Below are positions 46,000-57,499 of a stretch of 64,000 nucleotides of DNA, piece after piece. The first letter of the stretch is position 1, and every line of letters starts with the position of its first letter. The position numbers and the translations under genes were made by a program. Origin of the DNA: Acanthopleura granulata (taxonomy: Eukaryota > Mollusca > Polyplacophora > Chitonida > Chitonidae); assembly GCA_016165875.1 (NCBI GenBank), contig JABBOT010000002.1:2071540-2135539 (forward strand), written 5' to 3'. The notes below the pieces were generated by a model. It saw only the letters and a list, made by a program, of their open reading frames with translations, ran no database searches and had not been told where the DNA came from.

Positions 46000-48900
46000 G
46001 CTGTGCATGTATAGTGAAACAAGGCATTGATGTACATTGGTTTTCTTCAACATGAAGCCGGTGGCTTATGAATCTTACGTTCATCCTTGTTTTGTGTTGA
46101 ACATCATTATTTCACAAGATGAAAATATTGATCGGCCCAGAATGAGAGTGATGTAGTATTGTCAGTTATGTTGGGTTAAGTAAGACAAGACTTTCAGTGA
46201 AGGTGTTGTTAGGTCTCTCTTGGCCCCAGCTGATTCTGTGAATACCTGCTTCCTTCCAGGTTTAATGGGTTCCTTCAAGAATAGACTAGCCCATTACCAT
46301 TGAGTGTAACGTTGCATAGTTAAATTATGCTCTGTCTGGTTTGGTTGAGATTCTGTCTCTGGAACATGATGTCAAGTAGATGTTGAAAGTCTGGTGAAGT
46401 GCTATGTTTGTCTTGGACTCTGCTAGGTTTCCTTCACCTAGAAACATGGCCATCTCATCATTGAAATCTTATTTAAATTAAATGTTGTGGTAAGGAGTTT
46501 GAGATCCTTAATTACACTCTACTGCAAATGGTAAATTTAAGACCCAACTTCCAACTGTTAATTGGTAGACATTGGAGAAAAATCAAATAAGGCCTATTAC
46601 ACTTCATCCCTTGTTGCCAGTCATCATTCTGGCATCATCACCCCTCAGTGGCCCCAATTATTTTATTTTTTGTTATGTAAATAAAATTGTCTCAGAAGGT
46701 CTCACATTACCATAAAATAATCATGATGAAAAATTTTTTCACCGCCAATACATGTACCAGTTTTCTGAAGGAGTCAGACAGGAAACAAGGAGTCAAGTGT
46801 CATTTACCTTATAGTAAGTCTATGTGAACTTGAAAGTTAGCATTGGTCTTGTGCTTTACATTGGTCTAGTTTTACCTGCGTTTGAATTTGGTCGCTGGGT
46901 ACATGGACTACATCTCAAGATATATGCACACATACATGGAGTCCCTTGACAGAGTGTGACAGGTATCTGAGAGATATGACAGGCAGGGTCGTTACGACAT
47001 GAGATAGGATTACCTGTGAACCCTGTCTGACCAAAGGCAGGCTATCATACATGTAAAGCTCTGGAGTTCCCCTTCATTGTGGCAATCTTCACTGAGGTGC
47101 TAATCGTAAAGGTACATAATGCCCCGCCCAGTTTTCTGGCCTAGGGATTAGCACATTGACACATCTTACATTGTGACACAGGGTACAGAAATTATGTTCT
47201 CAGCACCCTGATGTGTCTTTCTTTATTTTTGAAGTTGTAAGTATGGGTGTTCCCTTCCTTAGTTGTTCACTTAAAAAATCGGTTATAATTTATAAATAAT
47301 GGCCATAATCATCTCGATAAGTTACAAGTCTCTTTTTCATTGGTTATGGTTTTGTTAAAATGTGAATATGAAAACAATCTTTCAGGAACAGATAATCTTT
47401 TCTGAACAGATAATCAGCAGTATTGGAGAAAAGGCCTTTTGGATAGCCGCAAAATTATAGTCCTCTCTGTGATGTGTTAATGGGGGGAGAGTAATCGCGA
47501 TGCAGTTTTTCAGCTTTCTTTCGTTAAAGGTATGTTGTCCATGCCATCTTGTAATTAATAATGAATCACTTTTGTGAAAGGCAGAAAAGCTGAATAAAGA
47601 TTTGAGATTTGAGTTCAGGTGCTTGCTTCTCAATGGCTAAGTAACCTGAGATGTGGGTTCTATCCCACTTTCAAACAGCTTCCTGATTCTTTCTTCCATT
47701 GTTCAGTTGACAGAGCTGTCTGGTGTGGTCTTACATGTAGTTTTCTGGAGATTGCTTTTCATTGACCAGTGCGATGTATTTCAGAGAAACTGTGTGGAAA
47801 GGTCGGTGGCATATTCAAAACCAAAAAGTTTCGTAATAGTTTAACTTACCCATAAAACTTAGTGCTGTTGTAGATGTGAAAAAGTCTTGTGTGTGGTGTA
47901 ACATGTTAAACAACAATCAGATTAATCATTATGTAAATAAAATTTCTTAATTAATTTCGTTTCAATTTGTTAAGGTATAAGTGAGAAAAGTGCTATAGAT
48001 GATGCACATATACATGTGTGCATTAAAATCAAGCACTTCATTTTATCTGAATAACTCTTATTATGTGATCTGTTAAGTGAAATCAGCCAAATTGTTAACA
48101 ATTACTTGTGCAATTAAAGGGTATTATATTTACATAACAACCATCATGTGTATCTGTTGATGGGCTGTTTGATAATACTGATTGGCTAATTTGTAGTCCT
48201 CATTAAGCTGTACAATTACAAAAACAAGTGTGAAAACTGCACACATGCAAGCACATGGACATAAAATAAACATGGCGCACATGAATGCAAGGTGTAGGTA
48301 ACCTTTATCTGGATTTGATGACCAAAGGTACATGTACGTGTAATATGCTCACTGCGTAATAAGTTGTAATAAAGTACAATGCAGTGAGAACCTTAATTCT
48401 GCTATTTGGGACGTTTGATTTGCTCTTTTTAGCCAGCGTACATTTAATTGTGGGGGGAATATGCGGTTTCTCATTTCACACATGGTTAGTCCATCTAACG
48501 AACGACACATCCAAATCTTCACTAAAAATACTGGCAGAGAAGTGGAAATTTTTGCCTTAAACAGTATCGATATTGTCTTAAAAAATAGAAGAATTAAGGT
48601 AGTAAAGTTATTTGTTGCAAGTTAGTTTCCTGTCAGTTTGATGCCCTAGCTATAACCCAGCCTATTATATGTACACTGTAGCACCAGATTAACATAAGGC
48701 ATTGCAATTGGGCTAATATTTTATTGGCCCAGTGTTTTTCTTTTAGAATGCTTAGCCAGAGTTCTGAATGTCACTTCCTAGACGAACAGCGTGACTGGGA
48801 TTTTCATTGTGGTAAAAAGTACTGTATTGATTTTCAAACTTATCTTAAATTTTACAAGTTTGACCAGACAGTTGAACTAATCCTGTCGCGTATGTAGAAC

Positions 48901-50200
48901 TGATCTCTGAATTTTATAATGGATATTGCCACCAATAACATACATATATGTCCATTTGTGGAGGTAGAAAATAGGCAAAAATCAGCGTAGAAGTTGGATA
49001 AAAATAGAAAATAAACTGTTATTTATACTTAGCTTACAGCACACTTTAGTCCCAGGTGTACATTATAATTTTGACATCTTGTAATTAAACTCCTGTCTTA
49101 AAGTCTTATGTCCAGAAATGTTGATCCTATGATGTGTGTCGCGTGAAAAGATTGTGTCATTATTAAAAGTAGGCTATCTGTTTTCATTGTTTTATCCCTC
49201 CCAATTTCTGTTTCATTCTTTTCACCCATACATGCCAACTTCAACAGGATTACCTGTCAGCCAATCGTTTTAATGTGTTTAACTCGGCTCTTGATTCAAT
49301 CTAGGCCTAGATACAGACATTCACATCCAGTTGTGAACCACTATGATTGTTTCAGCATAGAGTCTCTGTGTTGATCTCAGGTTTCAGGGCTATATGTGTG
49401 AGACAGTGTTTCAAACCGACAAGACAAACCACCATAGAACTAAGAGTGTGTATCAAATAAGAAATTAGGACTGATTCCTGTAAAGACAAATAGTCAGCAG
49501 TTTTCAGTGATAATGGTGATGTTTTAAACTAATGTTCTAGATGCCTAAATGGTGCACCATGCCGCTGTACATAGTTTACGAGTTGATCTGAAATAATCGA
49601 AATGTGTGTCAGTTGTGCTTTCATTACAAAGGCTCATGTTTGTAACCTGACAAAGTTATTCAATATGATGCCCTTAGCCCAAAGTTGACAGGAAAGAAAA
49701 ACAAATATGCAAAAAAGATTTATATCAGAAGATATTTCAGGTAACGGGAAGGTTACCTGAGGGAATAATCTTCAGACGCCATTTCAGAAACTTAAAGAGA
49801 ACAGCAGAAGTGTCTTGATTCTTAATGATAATGTTATACTTGTAGACATTGCCTTTGATTTTCTGATGTGGGCGAGATTAGTGCTCAAGGCAATGGAAAA
49901 GTTGCACATGTCCACACCTGTACATGTACATCTAATCGTGTACCTGATGATGATACCCTTACCTGATATTAACATATTAGTGTTTGAGAGAATATCATTA
50001 CTTAAGCTGACTGTGGAGAAAGAATGCCTTTGGTGTGCAAGGAACAAGCAAACAAATTTATGTTTGTTGAATGAAAGGTAAGGCTACATGCAGCTGAACT
50101 AAAAAGTGAAGGATTCAGAGAAATCGATGCAGCTGATTTGTACATTAATATGATTTTATCGTAAGATGCCGCAATGATACAGTGGGAAATTGTAAATTTG
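46000..50200. other. Intergenic DNA, nothing coding supported
   Basis: No exon with splice and frame support. The repeat block GGTTAGTCCATCTAACGAAC near 48485 matches 36205. A SINE-like tail fragment lies near 47870-47930. Confidence 0.4.
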
Positions 50201-50210
50201 GTTTGACATA

Positions 50211-50291
50211 GTGCTGGCCGCCGTCATATAAGTGAAATACTCTTGAGTACGGCGTAAAACACCAGTCAGATAAATAAGTAAATAACTAAAT
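50211..50291 (+). mobile_element. SINE-1, 3' end only
   Basis: GTGCTGGCCGCCGTCATATA, AGTGAAATACTCTTGAGTAC, GGCGTAAAACACCAGTCAGA and a TAAATAAGTAAATAA tail; the 5' part is truncated. Confidence 0.87.
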
Positions 50292-50664
50292 TTTGGTTTG
50301 AATTCAGGATATGTTTCTGTTCTTAAACGGTACAAGTTACTGCAGAGTGTAGCTGGCTCATATTGTTAAAATGCTGGTTTGCTGTGACCATTGGGCCCTT
50401 GACCAGTGGGGTCGGGGGTTCTGACCCAGCTCTTGCTGCTTTAGCTGTCGCTTAGGTCAAGAGGTTTGTCCAATAACTCATGAAGATCAATGCTTACGTG
50501 TATTTTGAGTACTCTGATTTCCTCTATACACAGCAGTCTTCCAAGAGAAACCCACATTAAATGCAAACCAATTGATTGATCTGTCAGTGTTTAAAGTTCG
50601 TAAATGATGGGCCAGTATAAGCTTCATTTATTGTCTTTTCTTTAGTAATATTGTGCATGTATAT

Positions 50665-50828
50665 CAGGGGATTTTGTAGCCAATTTCTTTTTAGAAACTT
50701 TTAACAAATCAGAAAACTCAATATTATCTCATCGCCAATGTATCAAAAACTCAATTTATTTCGTGAAAACTCGACATAAAATTTGTCTAAAGCATAATTT
50801 TGTGAGACAGTGGCTAGAAGATCCCCTG
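50665..50828 (-). mobile_element. Small inverted-repeat transposon (MITE-like), copy 2
   Basis: Bounded by CAGGGGATTTTGTAGCCA and its inverted partner TGGCTAGAAGATCCCCTG. The interior is the reverse complement of 11122-11300 with few differences. CAGGG-type ends recall hAT transposons, but no clear 8-bp target duplication was seen. Confidence 0.75.
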
Positions 50829-50829
50829 C

Positions 50830-53220
50830 CATATGTAGTTATGGATAATAAAAAGACTTTAAAACCAGTGACATGTATTATGTGGACTAGGAAGTTAGAG
50901 CAAAACTACATCTTCATTAATTGACCAAACATTGACTAAGTTATCACCCACAACCCCCAATTCTGGAGCCTTCACTCCAGGACCTGCTTCAGCTACCAAC
51001 ATTGGGAAATCTCTATTTAGATACACCAAACTAAAATCCCATTGTTTTTCTTTTTTTTTTTTTTTTTGTCATTTTCTTCACCCACCATGAATCAGAGGAA
51101 AAGAATAAATAATTTCCCCTCACAACATACACTAAAAAATGAAATCAGCAGTGCATGGGTGAGAGTTAAATCTGAGTTCTAGTGTTAACAGAGACAGGTG
51201 GAATAAATAAATGTTACATGTACATGTAAAAGACACATCATGGAAGAACAGTGTACCAGTTCTAGAATGGGGCAAGGAGATGAGAGAAGATACAACTACA
51301 TGTACATATAGGTGTGCATGTATGAAAAGAAATGTCAGACGAGCTGGCACTTTTCTTGTTCATAGCTGTGATCAAAAGAAAACCTGACATATCAGGGCAG
51401 CCATTGTTATGTTCTGGGCTGCAACCCCTCTTCCCCTTATGTCCTCTACAAAGGTTTATCCTGACTTCTGTTTGTGTGTCGATGGTTAGAACAGTTGTTC
51501 GGGGACAGGTCTCTTGTGTGATGACACTAGATCCATTTTTCTGTGGCACATTTAAAACAAAGTAACCCCTTGAGAATCACATGTGGCTTTGTCCTTTGGA
51601 TTTCCGAAATTTCCATGGAATTTGCTGCAAAGCAGAAACGTTGGCCTTCCAGCCCACCGATGGATCATATATATGTATAAGTATAATGTTGAGATTTGTA
51701 ACTTGTGCCAGTGTGCTGGTGATTGCTTTGGTATACAGTGTTTTCCCCACGTTGTTTGATTACATGAGAAACAGAGGAGAGGAGCAGGGGCTGTTATTTC
51801 CTACCCTGTTTATTTGATTGTCGATTACAAGTTTTGGGTAGAGACACATTGTTTGTGGTGTGAAATTCTCAGGGGTTGATGTGAACATGCTGTGAAAACA
51901 GGCACAAGTTAGGCTGGCAGTCTTCCCTGGCTCCACTTCTGGTTGAGCTGTGGGGTTTGCCTCCTCTCTCAATCTCCTCTGCAGTAACTGATAGGCTCTG
52001 TCAGCCCCCCCTCACTGCCAGAGTTAGCGCCCTGGGAGGACTACAGCAAAGGCCAATTCCGTTCTCCCACACTCTCTCTGTGTCAGCAAAGTTCTGCCTG
52101 ACTGATAAACAGCACGTAAACTTCACAGGTCATAGATCATATTATACACAACTCACTCTGACATGCTTAAAATATATGCGTTAAAGCAAATATTATACCA
52201 GTGAAACAAATTAAGTTCAGTCACATGCCTATAAAATATCTTGAACTGTAATTGATTGTTATATTATATAGATGAAGCAAGAGTACAAGCTGTAGGATAG
52301 AGTAAAGAATTGTCAACCCGCGACATGTGATGTTCAGAGAGTCTGGAGAACAAGTTGAACATCACTTGTTCAGAGCCGACAATGAAACACCTCATGATGT
52401 GGAGCAGGCTTGTCAGCATCATCATTACATCAACCCAGACACGTCTATTGCTATGCATTTATGACTGCGTGTTCTGCCTTGATCAATAGACTAGGCACAT
52501 CCAATCCAGCCAGAAACCAAAAGGCTGTCATTGGTATCTAATCAAATAATTGCCTGCTCGGGATTGCAAAGAATTTATGCCTGTACTCAATTTCAAACCT
52601 GTCAGTCAAATATACTGAAAGCTCTTAAACATATGGCGGTCGAACATTACAAGTTGACCGAGTCATGCACCTATTCTCCAGCGCGATATCGTTCGTAGAA
52701 CTATTTTTCAGATTTAATTCAGAGTACAAAGGTACAGCAGGTATTTAAGTCTGGCGCGTCTCGCTCTTGTCTTCGATCACAGGATGACTTATTGAATGAT
52801 CAAGAGGTTTCATACTATCTCCATGATTGAATGCTTCAAGAAGCATGTTGACACCACGTTTTAATATGACAGCAGGCCAGCATCTGTCTGTTTATGCCGG
52901 ATTTGTCCCCGTCCTTAGAGATGTGGAGAGTCCTTGTGTTTCTAAGATTTTAACTGCCATCGGCTGTGTGTTCAGACACGTGTTGTTTTGTCTTTGCTGT
53001 ACATCAATTAGCGGAACTTCTGTTTGATTGGATAATATATTTACATTAATATTCATCAGCTATCGAGTCGGGTGGACTGGTTATTTCTTCCTGCTGGATC
53101 AAGGCAGAAAACATAGCTAAAGGTGAAGTGTCTGACTTGATAAGATGAAGATGGCTTGTCAGGTGCATACCCATCTGCTTTAATATGTAACGTCTCATTT
53201 TCAAAAGGCATGTAAACAAA
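50830..53220. other. Intergenic DNA, possible regulatory patches
   Basis: Opposed ORFs of up to 95 codons lack splice support. The stretches 51940-52110 and 52440-52620 are less repetitive and contain CTGTCAGTCAAAT- and TGATCAATAGA-like blocks. They could be conserved non-coding DNA, which only a cross-species alignment can show. Confidence 0.3.
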
Positions 53221-53227
53221 CTGGGTT

Positions 53228-53404
53228 GGCCTATCTCTTAACATTAGAGTGAGAACACTGCCGCTGATTTCTTGTTGTTTTTAAGTGATTTACACCGTAG
53301 CATCTGTTTTTAAATAAAAACTTTTGCTCTTCCAGAAACATACTGGAGTAAATAAAGCAAAAGTCAGCACCAGTGTGCTCACTCTAATGTTAAAAGATAG
53401 ACCA
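53228..53404. repeat. Inverted repeat with about 46-bp arms
   Basis: GGCCTATCTCTTAACATTAG plus AGTGAGAACACTGCCGCTGA (from 53228) pairs with the reverse complement of the segment ending at 53404 (GTGCTCACTCTAATGTTAAA, AGATAGACC). The loop is roughly 85 bp. A small foldback element or hairpin RNA source are the options. Confidence 0.75.
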
Positions 53405-54514
53405 TGCTGATTCACTTATGTGCCTGTTGAAAACGAGGCTAGGTAACCCTGTTTGAGATCGTTAAGTGGCTTATTTCTGATATCCCATCCCTCTATATGC
53501 AGTTTATGTTTTAATATAACCAAAAAAGTTTAATGAAAATAGACAACAAATCTGTACTGTAAATCTCATGAAAAGTCGTCGTCTGAATGTATTCTTCAAA
53601 CATGCAGGTGAAAGAGAGGAGACAAAGGGAGATAACTGTAGTACAATACATGCAGGAGATCATTGATTTTTGTCACAGTATCATTGGCTATTTCCATGTG
53701 ACTCAGGGATATTTGCTTTTTCTGTACAATGCTTTGCCTGAGAAAGCTATCAGTGTCCTTGTATTGAGCGATAAAAACCAAAGATGTCAGTGTGCCGAAC
53801 AATAATTACATGTGACTTCGCAAACATGAACTGCAGTGTACAATGTTGTAGACTGTACACTGTACATTACATTAGGTGGTGAACCACAGACTCTACTGGC
53901 CTTACCCTTTTTAATAGTTCAGATTTGGGGAGTTAAATGAAAATTGGACATTTTCCGCCAGATACTGGCAAGAAGCTTGACAATGAATCTAAAAGCATAA
54001 GTTTTCTCTCGGACACACTTTTTGTACGTGTTTGCCTGTTTGTGGACATAGTGCTTGCCAGCCATACTCACTATGCAGATCGCTTCTCGGGCCCACCTCT
54101 TACCAAAAGAACCACACTTTATTAAATTAGCATGACTAATAGTTTTTCTGTGTAGACTTAATTGGAAATTTATTAGCCATGTTTAATCGAGTGGGGCCAC
54201 AGATGTATGTGTACATGTACGTGACAAGTTAGAGAGTAAGCTTCCTAATTGGTACATGTACTAGAGAGGTGATTTTTTGGGACCTGGTGTAATTGAAACA
54301 GTTAATAGTTCTTACTTTTGTGGGTGTATAGCAATGTTAAGCTGTACATTAGTGGATGTTTCTGAAGGCTTTTTTTATGAAAAAACAGGGAGAGGCTACT
54401 AAATGTAAGTGTATCAGATTCTTGTCACAGGTGGGGCAATTAAACAGCTAGTGTGTAATTAACTCTATATGATACGGTACTATTATGCGTATAACTGTAA
54501 AGTTAAACTTAATG

Positions 54515-54570
54515 TGTAATATTCTTGAGTGTGATGTAAAACACCAGTCAACTAAATAAATGAATAATTT
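54515..54570 (+). mobile_element. SINE-1 tail fragment
   Basis: TAATATTCTTGAGTGTGATG, TAAAACACCAGTCAACTAAA and TAAATGAATAA match the family 3' end. Confidence 0.65.
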
Positions 54571-54599
54571 ATTAAAGTGAAACTTTAGCGAGATAAATG

Positions 54600-56100
54600 A
54601 ACTAATCATATATATCATGAAATGACACGTATGTGTCCAGGGCTGTTTTCCTAAAAATTACTTCACATGTACCGCAAAATATAGAAAGAGTTTCAAGAAA
54701 GAAAAGCCTGTGCTCTCTTTGCCATTAACGACTGGGTCAGTCAACATGTTGATGCGGTAATCTTGATGATTCAGCTGATTGCTGTTTGAGGCATTGCCCA
54801 TTGTTTATCAGTCATAGGCAGGTGATAATTGACACAATAAAAGGGTGTGGATACAATTGTTTTGAGAGTTTGTAAATTCAGTAAAGACACCTCACGATTT
54901 GTGTAACATCTACTTTTGTAGATGTACACCATGTTATGTGACTTGAGAATGTACAAAAAATTTTGTCATGTTGTCTCACTCATAAGAATCAACTTATTTA
55001 ATAGTCTGTTGTAAATGTTCTTCATTATTTTTATATGATGGCTGACACTGTGACTCCCCCACCCATAAGCCATTTCAGTGTAAGCTTATCTTCCCATTGG
55101 TTAAGGACCATTCATACAACTCTCGCCATTGTTATCCAGAATGAAGGTGTTCTCACGGATTTAGTTGTCATTTCTTAACCCAGTCACCCAGGTCTTTGAA
55201 ACTTGGTGGTCATCAAGATTAATATATGAGGAAAGTTTTGCAGCAGAAGTGGTATAGCCAACAGAATTATAAAATTCTCAACATAATTTTTGTGGTCACA
55301 CGGCTCCATTCATATCCTCACATTCCACAGCAGTAAAAATGTAGGTGAAACATTCCACAAAACTTTCTCTATGCAGTGCTACCAATATTTTCACTTAGCT
55401 ATAGATCTGACCTCTTGAAGTAGCAAAAAGTTTAACACCTACTATCGCTTGCAGCCATATCATTCCACGGAATCACCAAAGCAACAACACGGCGGAAAGT
55501 AGTCCGTTTTCAACTTGCTCTCCTGTACCCAAAATGGCTCATTTACAAACGCTTAATATTCTGCTGAAAAACATTGGTTTACAAGCTAACCAATGGTCAT
55601 TAGCTATAGGATATGCTCAGTGCACGAGTTAGACTTCGATAAAGATTGTAAACATTGCGCACCATATGACCAAAATAATGCGTGCTTCGAAATGGCGTTT
55701 AGCGCAGCTGTTTGGATTTTTATTTTTCACGGAATTCAGGATATTCCTGTATGAATATGTTGGTAGCACTGTACACACAGTGTTCCAAGGAATGTTTCTA
55801 GTACATTTATTTTGTTGATGGAGCCAAAGGCATCTGAAAGAACTGTGTAGCACCAAAAGGTAAGCTGAACATATGATAAATGTGTTTCTGTATGGCAGTT
55901 ACTCTTGATTAGTACTGCAAACTATTCTCTAAAGTCTATTGCATATGTACCCCAAAATTCAAGGTCCTATGTGACCTGATTCCAGACTGACAGCAAGATC
56001 TGTGAGAAGGCCTGTCTGAAGTTTGCTCAACTTGTATGATTTAGTATAAACGGTTTGATAGTATTGGTTCCACATGTGTAAAGGGAGCAATGCTATAAGT
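54600..56100. other. Intergenic DNA, nothing coding supported
   Basis: The segment 55440-55700 is GC-richer with CCAAT-like AACCAATGG and a short ORF from ATG 55530, but without a usable donor. It could be a promoter; unproven. Confidence 0.3.
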
Positions 56101-56106
56101 ATTATG

Positions 56107-56475
56107 AGACCGCCTATGTGGCCTGCTTGTTACAGGATCCACCTCGAGGTCAGGAGATCCAGGATCAGTCCCTTGTCGGGTCGCACCAAAGATTTTAAAA
56201 ATGGTACTTGTTGCAACCTCGCTTGGCACTCAGCACTGAGCAGTTAGAGCAAGGAAACCGAACTGGTTGGCCCGGTGTCAGTATAATGTGACTAGGTGCT
56301 GTGTCATGTCTGGTGTCTTCAGCTGGATGTTCCAGTGGTGGCAGCACTTTGGTGGCATGGACACGGCCTGCCACAAGGAGACACAGTATATATACATTCT
56401 AAGGACGGCTGGTCGTCATATAACTGAAAAATTGTTGAGTACGACATAAAACCCCAAGCATACATACATACATAC
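56107..56475 (+). mobile_element. SINE-2, near full length
   Basis: Aligns with 6226-6616 throughout: GACCGCCTATGTGGCCTG head, CGAGGTCAGGAGATCCAGGA, CGGTGTCAGTATAATGTGAC, GTCATGTCTGGTGTCTTCAG, AACTGAAAAATTGTTGAGTA, then a CATACATACATACATA tail. Confidence 0.88.
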
Positions 56476-56779
56476 ATAGAAGTATTAGTCTCACTTTTGT
56501 GCTGTATATTTAAATATGTTTAAAACAAATGGGTCATTCAGAACTTGTACGCACTAGAGTGTTTAGTTTATAGAAAAGCTTTTATTCAAGACAATGTTTG
56601 AGAAATAGATTCTGATTATTATCAAGCATTAATGACGAAACTGTTATCCTCAAATGAGACATTTCTTAGTGATAGTCTAGAACGTGAAGGGAACACGTGG
56701 ATAGGCCAATGTTTTTGAAGTTACAAATACCTCTATCTGATTTTGTTAGGGTTTGTGATGTTCAAGTTTTTCAAAAGAA

Positions 56780-57490
56780 TGTTTTTACCGCTCGGCCAAG
56801 TTTGGCCAAGAGGCATTGTCGTAGCGGGTGGCATCTGTCCATCTGTCTGTGCATATTCCTCGTAAACGGTGTATCTCTAGAACGGTTTAGCTGATGTTCA
56901 CCCAAACTTACACCACACTTACACACTGGCACGAGGAAGAAGCCTATCGATTTTCAAGGTCATTTTGGCCATTTGAGTTAAATTCTTGTAAACACTCTAT
57001 TTCTAGAACAGTTTAGCCCAAGTTCACCAAACTTACACCACACTCGCAAATTGGCGCAAGTGCAAACCGTATTGATTTTCAGTGACCTTAACCTTTTTTT
57101 TTCAATGCCATTGGGGTCATTTAAGTTAAATTTTATACACTGCGTGTAAATGCTGTATCTCTAGAATGGTTTTGCTCATGTTCCCCAAACTTACACCACG
57201 CTTACACATTGACATGAAGAAGAACCCTGTTGATTCCTAGTGGCCTTGACCGTTTCTTCAAGGTCACTGGGGTCATTTGAACTAAATTCTTGTAAATGCT
57301 CCATCTCTAGAATGGTTTAACCCAAGTTCACTAAACTTACACCTTACACTTACACATTGGCGTGAGGGCGAACCCTATTGGTTTCCACCGACCTTTACCT
57401 TCTTCTTTAAATTTTATAATAGGCTTGTAAATGCTCTGTCTCTAGAACGGTTTAGCCAAAGTTCACCAAACTTATACCGCACAATTTTAT
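56780..57490 (+). repeat. Element with about five copies of a 130-155 bp unit
   Basis: A lead-in (GGCCAAGAGGCATTGTCGTA, GGTGGCATCTGTCCATCTGT) is followed by repeats. Each has GTAAACGCT-TATCTCTAGAA, CGGTTTAGCCCAAGTTCACC, AAACTTACACCACACTTACA, a TTGATTTTCAGTGACCTTGA-type middle and AAGGTCATTGGGGTCATTTG. Unit starts lie near 56861, 56989, 57147, 57291 and 57426. No ORF spans it. Probably part of a larger dispersed repeat. Confidence 0.85.
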
Positions 57491-57499
57491 GAATGGCTG

